Below are positions 1 through 6,346 of a stretch of 7,097 nt of DNA, piece by piece; the first letter of the stretch is position 1, and every line of letters begins with the position of its first letter. This DNA is from Chloroflexota bacterium (lineage in GTDB: Bacteria > Chloroflexota > Ktedonobacteria > Ktedonobacterales > JACDGC01), in assembly GCA_021812265.1 (NCBI GenBank), contig JAKAOI010000115.1:1-7097 (forward strand). Direction: 5' to 3'. The notes beneath the pieces are model-generated. The model did no database searches. It was given only the letters and a program-made list of their open reading frames with translations, and had not been told where the DNA came from. The position numbers and the translations under genes were made by a program.

Positions 1-9
1 TTCCGATCT
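1..9. other. Probable Illumina adapter remnant
   Basis: The window opens with TTCCGATCT, identical to the 3' end of the standard Illumina TruSeq adapter. Its reverse complement, AGATCGGAA, is the start of adapter read-through. On the minus strand these bases would supply the last three codons (Arg-Ser-Glu) of an FHA-like protein, exactly where the family normally has hydrophobic residues after the Asn-Asp pair. The match at the very edge together with the broken family pattern points to untrimmed adapter. A chance match cannot be excluded. Confidence 0.65.
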
Positions 10-108
10 ATCATTTCCCGGCAGACGCCCAATGGTGTATCGGGTTTGTATAAGCGGTATTCGCTGAAAACCTGTGCGGGTTTCAACCTCAAGTATATCG
101 TGTGTCAT
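1..108 (-). CDS. FHA-domain protein, N-terminal fragment (runs off left edge)
   Basis: Thirty-six codons are read from an ATG at 106-108 to the edge. The peptide starts MTHDILEVETRTGF and contains YTIGRLPGND (residues 24-33). The Gly-Arg followed by Asn-Asp four residues later is the signature of the forkhead-associated (FHA) fold, in which the Arg contacts phosphothreonine. FHA proteins bind phosphothreonine peptides, often of Ser/Thr kinase substrates or secretion and cell-wall regulators; which role applies here cannot be seen. The start is the only ordinary start codon after an in-frame TAG about 50 bases upstream, though no good ribosome site precedes it. The last three codons are probably adapter, so the true residues stop at Asp33. 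The gene is codirectional with the acyl-CoA synthetase and lies 118 bp downstream of it. With so little sequence the family call is tentative. Confidence 0.55.
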   Translation of the reverse strand, partial: MTHDILEVETRTGFQRIPLIQTRYTIGRLPGNDRSE

Positions 109-226
109 ATAAGTTGCCCGCCTTATTCTTAGTTTCTGATTAAATGCAGTTATCTAACCGAACGCCTAATTTTTGTTTCAGCTATTGACGGCGCTTTACC
201 AGCAGCGCCGCCAAAATCAGCGCTTG

Positions 227-2227
227 CTATTCTGCTCGCCGGCTTCCCGCCGCGGCAATTTCTTGCAGCGTCTCCGGATTTTCGATAGCGGTAAGGTCGC
301 CCAATTGCTGCCCTGTATAGCTTTGCCGAATAAGCCGGCGCAATATCTTTCCATTACGTGTGCGCGGAAGCTGGCTGATAAAGATCACCCGCTCCGGCTT
401 TAACGCCGGCCCCAAGGCGCCTGCAACCGCCGCGCGAATTTCTTCGGCAAGCGCGTCACTTGGGCTATGATTAGGCCGCAATGTTACAAAAACAACCAGC
501 GTTTCACCTTTTACCGCATGCGGCGCGCCGATTGCCGCTGCTTCTGCCACAGCAAAATGCGATACCGCCGCCGATTCTGCCTCTGCCGGGCCAAGACGTT
601 TACCGGCTACCTTAATTGTGTCATCCGAGCGGCCTAAAATATACCAAAACCCATCGGCGTCTACCGCGGCAAAATCGCCGTGGGTCCACAACCCCGGAAA
701 TCGGCTCCAATACGTATCTTCATATCGGGCGTTATCATTCCAAAACCCGCGTGTCATACCGGGCCAAGGACCACGAATAACCAGTTCACCGACCGCGCCA
801 TGAACCGAAACACCGGTTTCATCCACCACATCTGCCGGAACACCCGGAATCGGACCAGAAAAAGAGCACGGTTTCAGCGGTAAAATAGTCGGACAGCCTA
901 CAATTCCGCCAGAAATCTCCGTTCCGCCGGAATAATTGATAATAGGTATACGGCTTTTGCCTGCGTGTTCAAACAGCCACTTCCAAGGATCAATATTCCA
1001 CGGCTCACCGGTAGAGCCAAAAGCGCGTAAAGCGGAAAGATCGTGCTTTTCAACTATTTCATACCCATGAGACATCAACGAGCGGATTGCGGTAGGTGAA
1101 ACACCCAGCATTGTTATTTTATGACGTTCCGCAAAACTCCACAACCGATCCGGCTGCGGATAATCCATAGCGCCGTCATAAATTACCAATGTTGCGCCAA
1201 GCATCAAAGTTCCGCAAATCGCCCACGGCCCCATCATCCAGCCAATATCGGTAATCCAGCTGAATACATCATCCGGCTGCACATCAAAAATATGCGCCAT
1301 ATCTTGCGCCGCTTTAATGGGAAAGCCATCATGCGTATGTACTGCGCCCTTGGGTTTTCCCGTCGTGCCCGATGTATAGATAATCATAAATGGTTCTTCA
1401 GCGTCGGTTTCCACTGCAGTAAACACATCGGATTGATGAGGTGTCAAATCATTCCATAGCACATCACGCGGCTGCTCTACAGGCAGCGTTCTTTGCGCGC
1501 GCTGTGCAATCAGCATATGTTGCACATCCGGCGTCAGCCGCAGCGCTTCTGCCGCTGTTTCATACATGGGAACCAGTTTGCCGCGCCGGAAAAATCCATC
1601 TGCGGTAACAAGAACTTTAGCGCCGGAATCACGCAGGCGGGTTGCCACAGCTTCGGGGCCATACCCCGAAAATATGGGAATATATATTGCGCCCAGTTTA
1701 CCGCACGCCAGCACTGCCGCTACGGTCTCCGGAATCATCGGCAGAAAAACGCCGACACGGTCACCGCGAGCAACACCAAGGCTTTGCAAAGCGTTGGCGG
1801 TTTGATTTGTCAGTTGATTCAATTCAACATAAGAGTATGTTTTTACCGAAGCGTCTTCACCTTCCCAAATCAATGCGGTGTGATTTGCCAATTCGGGTTT
1901 GCCGGTTTCTTGCGCCTTGGCAATATGCTTATCTAAAGCATTATAAGCGTAATTCAGTTTTCCGTCTACAAACCAGCGCGCCCACGGTATACCCGCCCTA
2001 ATATCCATCACTCGGGTATACGGTTTGCTCCAATAGAGTTCCAAATCTTGAGAAACCGCGTCCCAAAACCACGAGGGATCATCCGCCGCATGTTCGCATA
2101 ACTTTTGATATGAACTGATGGCGTGTTTATTCATAAACCGCAATAAACGGCTGCGCTGCATATATGTTTCAGATGGGGTCCACATAACCTGCTCGTTTTG
2201 ATTATCCCAAACAGACTGGATGTCCAC
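227..2227 (-). CDS. AMP-forming acyl-CoA synthetase (AcsA-like, acyl substrate uncertain)
   Basis: This 666-residue enzyme of the ANL superfamily activates a carboxylate with ATP to an acyl-AMP and transfers the acyl group to CoA. Visible elements, in order: an N-terminal acetyl-CoA-synthetase-type region containing WFVDGKLNYAYN (85-96); the phosphate loop YTSGTTGKPKG (284-294); the GEPWN adenine/ribose motif (407-411); NYSGGTE (431-437); the hinge region GRSDDTIKVAGKR (532-544); and the catalytic C-terminal lysine K627 in TRNGK. That lysine is the one that Pat-type enzymes acetylate in the family. Length is normal for acetyl-CoA synthetases, but where Acs has DTWWQTE this protein has NYSGGTE, so the pocket-closing Trp is Gly. 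That suggests propionate or a larger acid rather than strict acetate use. The start is GTG, preceded by AGGAG with 8-nt spacing (2236-2240). A TnpB relic lies directly upstream, so the original promoter may have been disturbed. Family sure; substrate unsure. Confidence 0.93.
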   Translation of the reverse strand: MDIQSVWDNQNEQVMWTPSETYMQRSRLLRFMNKHAISSYQKLCEHAADDPSWFWDAVSQDLELYWSKPYTRVMDIRAGIPWARWFVDGKLNYAYNALDKHIAKAQETGKPELANHTALIWEGEDASVKTYSYVELNQLTNQTANALQSLGVARGDRVGVFLPMIPETVAAVLACGKLGAIYIPIFSGYGPEAVATRLRDSGAKVLVTADGFFRRGKLVPMYETAAEALRLTPDVQHMLIAQRAQRTLPVEQPRDVLWNDLTPHQSDVFTAVETDAEEPFMIIYTSGTTGKPKGAVHTHDGFPIKAAQDMAHIFDVQPDDVFSWITDIGWMMGPWAICGTLMLGATLVIYDGAMDYPQPDRLWSFAERHKITMLGVSPTAIRSLMSHGYEIVEKHDLSALRAFGSTGEPWNIDPWKWLFEHAGKSRIPIINYSGGTEISGGIVGCPTILPLKPCSFSGPIPGVPADVVDETGVSVHGAVGELVIRGPWPGMTRGFWNDNARYEDTYWSRFPGLWTHGDFAAVDADGFWYILGRSDDTIKVAGKRLGPAEAESAAVSHFAVAEAAAIGAPHAVKGETLVVFVTLRPNHSPSDALAEEIRAAVAGALGPALKPERVIFISQLPRTRNGKILRRLIRQSYTGQQLGDLTAIENPETLQEIAAAGSRRAE

Positions 2228-2235
2228 TTTGACGG

Positions 2236-2240
2236 CTCCT
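2236..2240 (-). promoter_or_regulatory. Ribosome binding site of the acyl-CoA synthetase (supports GTG start)
   Basis: AGGAG on the minus strand lies 8 nt before a GTG codon at 2225-2227. It decides the GTG start, because the next in-frame ATG (codon 15) has no such site in front of it. Confidence 0.7.
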
Positions 2241-2257
2241 ATTCTTCATCTTAGTTA

Positions 2258-2316
2258 GTGATACGGAGACCCCTGCCTTTAGGCATGGGAAGGATGTATC
2301 ACCCGTCGTTAGACGG
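2258..2316 (+). repeat. Two stem-loops resembling an IS200/IS605 (TnpB) transposon end
   Basis: An outer stem, GTGATAC (2258-2264) with GTATCAC (2296-2302), encloses an inner stem made of CCC and TGCCT (2270-2278) with AGGCA and GGG (2281-2289), broken by one C/T mismatch. A second perfect 5-bp stem, CCGTC-GTTA-GACGG, follows at 2303-2316. A GC hairpin around a central TTTA, followed by GGA-rich sequence, is characteristic of the structured ends (and omega-RNA 3' region) of IS200/IS605 and IS1341-type TnpB elements. The reading direction looks like a right end on the plus strand, yet it precedes the TnpB relic, so it may come from a rearranged or second copy. It also lies in the presumed 5' leader of the synthetase gene. 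The structure is seen directly; the assignment is by resemblance. Confidence 0.5.
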
Positions 2317-2350
2317 TCCTCGCTTTCTTGGCAAAATGTTCTAGTTGTGA

Positions 2351-2381
2351 TATGCTATACATTATGCATGAAACTAGCATA
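2351..2381 (+). repeat. Inverted repeat around the TnpB relic start
   Basis: TATGCTA (2351-2357) and TAGCATA (2375-2381) form a perfect 7-bp inverted repeat with a 17-nt loop. The loop includes TGCATG, whose ATG at 2368 begins the relic reading frame. It could be a left-end hairpin of the element or a translation-blocking hairpin; nothing in the sequence decides between them. Confidence 0.35.
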
Positions 2382-2970
2382 CGCACAGTGTGCATAAAAC
2401 TTGATATCAACGGACATGACGTGGTTTTGGCCACTACCATGAATGGTTTCAATGCTGCTGCATCGTGAATTGCTCGAACGTGTTGGAATGAAGGAATTAC
2501 TCATACCAACACAGCCCATCACCGTGTGTATGGCGAAACTCGCTTGAACTTTGGCCTTTCTTCCCAATTGGCGATTTGTGCCCGTGCTAAGGCTATTGAG
2601 GCGATGAAGGCAGGGCAAAAACAACGCTATGAGCGGCATTCGTAGTCTTTCTCTCAACTGCGCCAGTACATTGCCTACAAAGCAGAGCAATCGGGTATAT
2701 CGGTAAATCTTTGTGAATCCTGCATATACCTCGCAAACCTGCCATATGTGCGGACATTGTGAAAAAGCGAATCGTCGTACTCAATCTGATTTCTCCTGCC
2801 AGCGTTGTGTCTATCAATCCAATGCGGACTATAATGCCGCAAACGGTTGCAGTCAATCAACCGACGGTATCACCCCTGAGTCAGTATGTCATAAGGGTGA
2901 ATACAAGCCCCTTACTTTCGCTATGGTGGTGTTGACTGAAAATCGCCGCACGGGCGCAGAATGCAAATGA
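2368..2970 (+). pseudogene. tnpB: Decayed TnpB (IS200/IS605-type RNA-guided nuclease) gene
   Basis: A short start, MKLAYAQ (2368-2388), is followed in another frame from 2394 by IKLDINGHDV and NGFNAAAS. The frame then meets a TGA (2466-2468), where relatives have Trp, and continues through VYGETRLNFGLSSQLAICAR. A TAG at 2643-2645 again replaces a Trp, in HS-W-SFSQLRQYIAYKAE. At about 2705-2707 one extra A shifts the frame; removing it restores GISVIFVNPAYTSQTC. The last frame (2713-2970) carries the zinc finger CHMC...CQRC and SNADYNAANG, including the RuvC-III Asp. TnpB proteins run to about 400 residues. Only about 190 remain, and the N-terminal block joins the C-terminal block near KAGQKQRYERHS, so most of the wedge and RuvC I-II core is deleted. 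TnpB is an omega-RNA-guided nuclease of transposons. This copy cannot be active, and no TnpA is present. Confidence 0.88.
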
Positions 2971-3026
2971 AACATAACGTTCTGCGATTCCGGCGGCTGG
3001 CGGCCTAGCTAAAACGCGGCGCACAC

Positions 3027-3389
3027 TCAACCCGGAGGCCAAGTCATTTTGCGGCCGCCCAAAATATGCACATGCAAGTGGCCAACAGTTTGGCCGCCAT
3101 CGACGCCATGATTAATATTCAGCCGATAGCCGCTGGCGTCTAACCCTTGACTGCGGGCAAATTCCGCCGCAGCAAACATAACACTTGTCAGGATATCAGC
3201 GTCATTGGCAGAAAGCGCCGCAAATGATGGCACATGGCGTTTTGGTATAGCAAGGGCATGAACTGGGGCTTGCGGATTGATATCGGAAATAACAATCGCA
3301 TGAGAATTTTCAAACAATGGTTTAACAGCTATTTCACCGGAAACCATTTTGCAAAAAATGCAAGTTGGATCGGTAAACTGTTCAGACAT
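3027..3389 (-). CDS. HIT-family (HinT-like) nucleotide-binding hydrolase
   Basis: This 120-residue protein is a typical bacterial histidine-triad protein. It has the triad HLHVHILGGR (104-113), with H106 as the expected nucleophile, the upstream HALAIPKRH strand (44-52), LNINHG (90-95), and the C-terminal MTWPPG seen in HinT proteins. C10 and C13 in CIFCK are the Cys pair that, with a His, often binds zinc in bacterial members. HinT enzymes hydrolyse adenosine phosphoramidates and aminoacyl-adenylates as cytoplasmic homodimers; the in vivo role is usually housekeeping. The start chosen is the ATG at 3387-3389, because a perfect AGGAGG lies 7 nt upstream. An ATG seven codons earlier lacks a site and would place the AGGAGG inside the gene. 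The gene is followed by the TnpB relic and preceded, across 137 bp, by a codirectional membrane-protein gene. Confidence 0.93.
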   Translation of the reverse strand: MSEQFTDPTCIFCKMVSGEIAVKPLFENSHAIVISDINPQAPVHALAIPKRHVPSFAALSANDADILTSVMFAAAEFARSQGLDASGYRLNINHGVDGGQTVGHLHVHILGGRKMTWPPG

Positions 3390-3396
3390 GGCATAT

Positions 3397-3402
3397 CCTC
3401 CT
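3397..3402 (-). promoter_or_regulatory. Ribosome binding site of the HIT gene
   Basis: A perfect AGGAGG on the minus strand lies 7 nt before the ATG at 3387-3389. It fixes the start of the HIT protein at MSEQFTDP rather than at the upstream in-frame ATG. Confidence 0.85.
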
Positions 3403-3416
3403 GATTTCAAAAGCTC

Positions 3417-3460
3417 TGTTTGCGAAACATTGTTTCCATATCTTACATTTTACGCAAACA
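3417..3460. repeat. Nested inverted repeats upstream of the HIT gene (candidate operator)
   Basis: TGTTTGCG (3417-3424) and CGCAAACA (3453-3460) are a perfect 8-bp inverted repeat 28 bp apart. Inside it, GAAACA-T-TGTTTC (3424-3436) is a perfect 13-nt palindrome. They lie 28-71 bp upstream of the HIT start codon, where a promoter or its operator would be expected. No clear sigma70 promoter could be fixed here; the regulatory role is inference. Confidence 0.4.
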
Positions 3461-3526
3461 ATACATTGCAACCACATCAACACAGCAAAATTTCTGCGCG
3501 CCGGTTCCTTAATAGTATGCCACAGT

Positions 3527-4075
3527 TCACAATCCTGTAGCGATAGGGCTATGTTTTCTGCGAACTATATGCAATAGTTCTTCAGGTGATGAGCCGAATT
3601 GCTGTAAAATATAGGTTCTTCCCTGAGAGGTAAACCGAATATAAGCGCCTAGGTTCGGCAAACGCGCCAAACGTTCCAAAATGCGGGCGTCGCCCCAAAG
3701 CGGGAAGCGAATGTCGTGCAGCGCCAAAACTATACGAGGCAAACTAAGCAGCACTGTTGCGCCAACAGCGCCAATAATGCGGGATGGCTGCGACAATATT
3801 GGTATATATGGTTCTATAGTTGCAGACGCCAAAATAAGATAGGTAGAACAGCCGGCCAAAAACGCCGGTAAAACTGCCTGAAGCGCCCTAAAAAACATAT
3901 TTGGTTTGCGAATATAAATAGCCGAAACACCGTTAACACTCACTACCCATGCGGCTATACTGCGATTTTGCAGCGCAAAAAGCCCTGCGGTAATTATCTG
4001 CGAAACAGCAAACCAAATAATTGCCAGCCAAATAATAGCGGCAATGTGTATGCCTGCAATAACGCCTAAAGCCAT
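3527..4075 (-). CDS. Unidentified integral membrane protein with basic C-terminal tail
   Basis: I do not recognise a family for this 182-residue protein. Hydrophobic segments lie at about 2-35 (long enough for one or possibly two passes), 66-87 and 99-119. They are separated by a short polar stretch with basic residues (QNRS, IRKPN) and a loop containing SQPSR. The last 60 residues are soluble, rich in Arg and amphipathic (ERLARLPNLGAYIRF, SSPEELLHIVRRK). By the positive-inside rule the tail is likely cytoplasmic. There is no signal-peptide cleavage site and no catalytic motif. The start is the ATG at 4073-4075, supported by GGAGG 6 nt upstream; an upstream in-frame TTG (codon -6) would put the ribosome site inside the gene. 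The stop is 137 bp before the HIT gene on the same strand, a gap long enough for a separate promoter. Certainly coding by frame, hydropathy and ribosome site; function unknown. Confidence 0.8.
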   Translation of the reverse strand: MALGVIAGIHIAAIIWLAIIWFAVSQIITAGLFALQNRSIAAWVVSVNGVSAIYIRKPNMFFRALQAVLPAFLAGCSTYLILASATIEPYIPILSQPSRIIGAVGATVLLSLPRIVLALHDIRFPLWGDARILERLARLPNLGAYIRFTSQGRTYILQQFGSSPEELLHIVRRKHSPIATGL

Positions 4076-4081
4076 ATACTG

Positions 4082-4086
4082 CCTCC
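4082..4086 (-). promoter_or_regulatory. Ribosome binding site of the membrane-protein gene
   Basis: GGAGG on the minus strand ends 6 nt before the ATG at 4073-4075. It selects this ATG over an upstream in-frame TTG, which it would otherwise follow. Confidence 0.75.
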
Positions 4087-4161
4087 GGAACAAATTTTAT
4101 CTATTCAGGTTATCCTTTTCCTGCCATTTATATAAGATTATTTTTCATATTCATCGATTCT

Positions 4162-4180
4162 GTTTGTGTTGAACAAAAAC
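4162..4180. promoter_or_regulatory. 19-bp palindrome, candidate operator
   Basis: GTTTGTGTTGAACAAAAAC is symmetric about a central G with 8 of 9 positions paired and a TGTT-G-AACA core. It lies about 87 bp upstream of the membrane-protein start codon, a plausible repressor-site distance. The symmetry is seen; the function is inferred. Confidence 0.4.
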
Positions 4181-4255
4181 TATTTCTCTGCATGCATGGC
4201 TATAAGAAATTTGATACAGATACAGGACTTTCCCTCCGGCATGGAAAATCGGAGA

Positions 4256-4306
4256 TGTACAAGGAGCCGGCGCCTATTGTACAGAGTTCTGAGTATCCCC
4301 AGAACT
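4256..4306 (+). repeat. Tandem hairpins in the putative mutase leader
   Basis: The first repeat pairs TGTACAA (4256-4262) with TTGTACA (4277-4283) and has further GG/CC pairing inside. The second, starting 2 nt later, pairs AGTTCTG (4285-4291) with CAGAACT (4300-4306) around an 8-nt loop. It is followed by a pyrimidine-rich run TTCTTCTCCCTGTTT. The second could act as a weak intrinsic terminator or attenuator on the plus strand, but its stem is short and the T run is interrupted. Confidence 0.4.
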
Positions 4307-4634
4307 TTCTTCTCCCTGTTTCAGATACGAGAAACATGCGCTTCTCTTTCAAGTGAAAGCCTTAATATCAAAAAAAGTTTTGCTTGCAAAGCTGCGATAA
4401 CAAAATACTGTGCGTTATAAAATATATTCTATAAAATCGCAAAAATGGTGAAAATATCGTACATCATCCGGCGATATCCAAACGACGGTATCGGCGCACA
4501 CCACAACAATTGCGGCGGCTCCGAATGTTGCCCTTATGCCGCGAAATATGTAAAACTTATTTATAGATCGTACAATATTTTTATGAGAATGCCAAGATAC
4601 AATGTATATATTTGAAGAAAATTTTAAAATTATC

Positions 4635-4638
4635 GAGG
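4635..4638 (+). promoter_or_regulatory. Ribosome binding site of the mutase gene
   Basis: GAGG lies 8 nt before the ATG at 4647. It favours that start over the in-frame ATG at 4602, which has no purine-rich site before it and would add 15 residues not expected in the family. Confidence 0.65.
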
Positions 4639-4646
4639 TGCAGATC

Positions 4647-6326
4647 ATGAACGGCGGCAATAATCCTTCAAATGATCCGTCAAACGCAGCGCAATCAGCA
4701 AAAGCAAAATGGCTGCAGCAGCGATATCATGCTTCTTTGCAGAAATTACCCGAACGCAAAGCGCTTTTTTCAACCAGCTCCGGCGCGCAAATCGAGCCGT
4801 TATATAGCCCGGACCAAGTTGATACATCTTTAAGTTTTCCCGGTGAGTTTCCGTTTACACGCGGCGTTCAACCAACTATGTATCGTTCAAGATTGTGGAC
4901 TATGCGCCAATACGCCGGCTTTTCAACGGCCGAAGAATCAAATCGGCGATACCATTATCTGCTGCAAAATGGCGTAACAGGACTTTCAGTTGCTTTCGAT
5001 CTGCCAACACAAATGGGATATGACCCCGATGATCCTTTTGCGGAAGGTGAAGTAGGAAAAGTTGGTGTTTCCATTGCGTCTATTGAAGATATGGAGCGGC
5101 TGTTTGATGATATTCCGCTGGATAAAGTCAGCGCCTCGATGACAATAAACGCCACTGCAGCAATATTGCTGGCGATGTATATTGCAATAGCAGAAAAACG
5201 CGGAATCAGCCGATCTTTGCTTGCCGGCACTATTCAAAATGATATTTTAAAAGAATATATTGCGCGCGGAACATATATATTTCCGCCACGGCCATCTATG
5301 CGTGTTATCACCGATATTTTCCGATTTTGCGCAGAAAATACTCCACGCTGGAACACCATTTCTATATCTGGGTATCACATCCGCGAAGCGGGAGCCTCAG
5401 CAGCGCAAGAAGTTGGGTTTACGCTTGCAAACGGCATTGCCTATGTGCAAGCGGCAATACAGGCAGGGATGCATGTAGATGATTTTGCGCCGCAATTGTC
5501 CTTCTTCTTTAATGCGCATAATCAATTTTTTGAAGAAGCAGCTAAATTTCGAGCCGCGCGCAGAATTTGGGCGCGCATTATGAAAGAGCGTTTTGGCGCA
5601 CAAAAGCCAGCTTCGCAGATGCTGCGATTCCACACACAAACTGCCGGTTCAACCTTAACCGCTCAGCAGCCCGATAACAACATAATCCGCACCGCGTATC
5701 AAGCAATGGCGGCTGTTCTGGGCGGCACACAATCGCTGCACACTAACTCCAAAGACGAAGCGCTGGCGCTGCCCACCGAAGAATCAGCGCTGCTGGCGCT
5801 GCGCACTCAGCAGATTTTAGCGTATGAAACCGGAGCAGCAGATACGATAGATCCCCTTGCAGGATCTTACTATGTAGAAGCGCTGACCGATGACATAGAG
5901 CAGCGCGCTTTGCGATATATTCAAACAATCGATGAGCTTGGCGGCAGTGTTCGCGCAATAGAGCTTGGGTATATTCAAGGTGAAATTGAAGAATCGGCGT
6001 ATACGTACCAACAAGAAATCGAAGCAAAAAAAAGAATTATTGTTGGTGTAAACGAATTTGCCGGTGAAACTGCAAAACATACCGCTATTTTGCATGTAGA
6101 CCCATCATTGGAGCAGGAACAGAGGCAAAGAATTGCAACCATTCGCGCCGAACGAGACGCTACTGCATATCAAACAGCAATGGAACACTTAAGCAGCGCT
6201 GCAGCAGGATCAGAAAACATCATGCCATTTATTATCGAGGCAGTAGTCGCAAAAGCAACACTAGGAGAAATAGCTAATACACTGCGGGCTATTTTTGGTG
6301 TTCACCAGGACGTTTTCCGCCGGTAA
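4647..6326 (+). CDS. Methylmalonyl-CoA mutase, large (catalytic) chain without B12 domain
   Basis: This 559-residue protein is the substrate-binding TIM-barrel chain of the adenosylcobalamin-dependent mutase interconverting methylmalonyl-CoA and succinyl-CoA. Residues known from the Propionibacterium shermanii enzyme fall at the same numbers: Y89 in RQYAGFST, T195 and Q197 in [12 protein letters not shown]207 in ARGTY, and Y243/H244 in SGYH. The Tyr89/Arg207 pair separates methylmalonyl-CoA mutase from isobutyryl-CoA mutase (Phe/Gln) and the 2-hydroxyisobutyryl enzyme. Other hallmarks are [15 protein letters not shown] (112-126), [16 protein letters not shown] (327-342) and [16 protein letters not shown] (358-373). 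The protein stops at GVHQDVFRR, before any cobalamin domain (no DxHxxG), so it is the split form and needs a separate B12-binding subunit, which is not here. The gene stands alone: no codirectional gene precedes it, and a new promoter follows it. Confidence 0.95.
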   Translation: MNGGNNPSNDPSNAAQSAKAKWLQQRYHASLQKLPERKALFSTSSGAQIEPLYSPDQVDTSLSFPGEFPFTRGVQPTMYRSRLWTMRQYAGFSTAEESNRRYHYLLQNGVTGLSVAFDLPTQMGYDPDDPFAEGEVGKVGVSIASIEDMERLFDDIPLDKVSASMTINATAAILLAMYIAIAEKRGISRSLLAGTIQNDILKEYIARGTYIFPPRPSMRVITDIFRFCAENTPRWNTISISGYHIREAGASAAQEVGFTLANGIAYVQAAIQAGMHVDDFAPQLSFFFNAHNQFFEEAAKFRAARRIWARIMKERFGAQKPASQMLRFHTQTAGSTLTAQQPDNNIIRTAYQAMAAVLGGTQSLHTNSKDEALALPTEESALLALRTQQILAYETGAADTIDPLAGSYYVEALTDDIEQRALRYIQTIDELGGSVRAIELGYIQGEIEESAYTYQQEIEAKKRIIVGVNEFAGETAKHTAILHVDPSLEQEQRQRIATIRAERDATAYQTAMEHLSSAAAGSENIMPFIIEAVVAKATLGEIANTLRAIFGVHQDVFRR

Positions 6327-6346
6327 CGCAAGCGCATAAAGCCAAC

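Larger units (their letters stand above)
4087..4634. other. Intergenic region between divergent genes, no convincing CDS
   Basis: This stretch of about 550 bp separates the minus-strand membrane-protein gene from the plus-strand mutase gene and must hold both promoters. It contains a 19-bp palindrome (4162-4180), TGCATGCA (4189-4196), two adjacent hairpins (4256-4306), CTTTCA-AG-TGAAAG (4346-4359) and AT-rich runs around 4413-4437. Open frames exist on both strands of 4415-4660, but none has a ribosome site, recognisable motif or coherent composition. No cobalamin riboswitch B12 box (GCCACTG-type) was found despite the B12-dependent gene downstream. No single promoter could be placed with confidence. 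Confidence 0.55.

Noticed and set aside
189..210. Hairpin CGGCGCT/AGCGCCG just after the synthetase stop codon, possible terminator
   Set aside because: The stem is good (7 bp, 8-nt loop), but no T run follows it on either strand, so an intrinsic terminator is not supported.
1121..1936. Long plus-strand open frames inside the synthetase region
   Set aside because: They lie antisense to a clearly recognised gene, lack ribosome sites and motifs, and are Arg/His/Cys-rich as expected of antisense shadows.
2355..2860. Minus-strand open frames across the TnpB relic
   Set aside because: The plus strand carries the recognisable TnpB motifs; the minus frames show no family features.
2955..2986. Inverted repeat CGCAGAA/TTCTGCG after the TnpB relic, possible transposon right end
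   Set aside because: It has an 18-nt loop, no TTTA-type GC hairpin and no T run, so neither element end nor terminator can be supported.
4166..4420. 84-codon plus-strand open frame
   Set aside because: The start is a GTG without a ribosome site, composition is irregular and basic, and it crosses the inverted repeats of the intergenic region.
4087..4646. Possible cobalamin riboswitch upstream of the B12-dependent mutase
   Set aside because: No B12-box-like GCCACTG sequence was found on the plus strand; the hairpins present do not match the known architecture.
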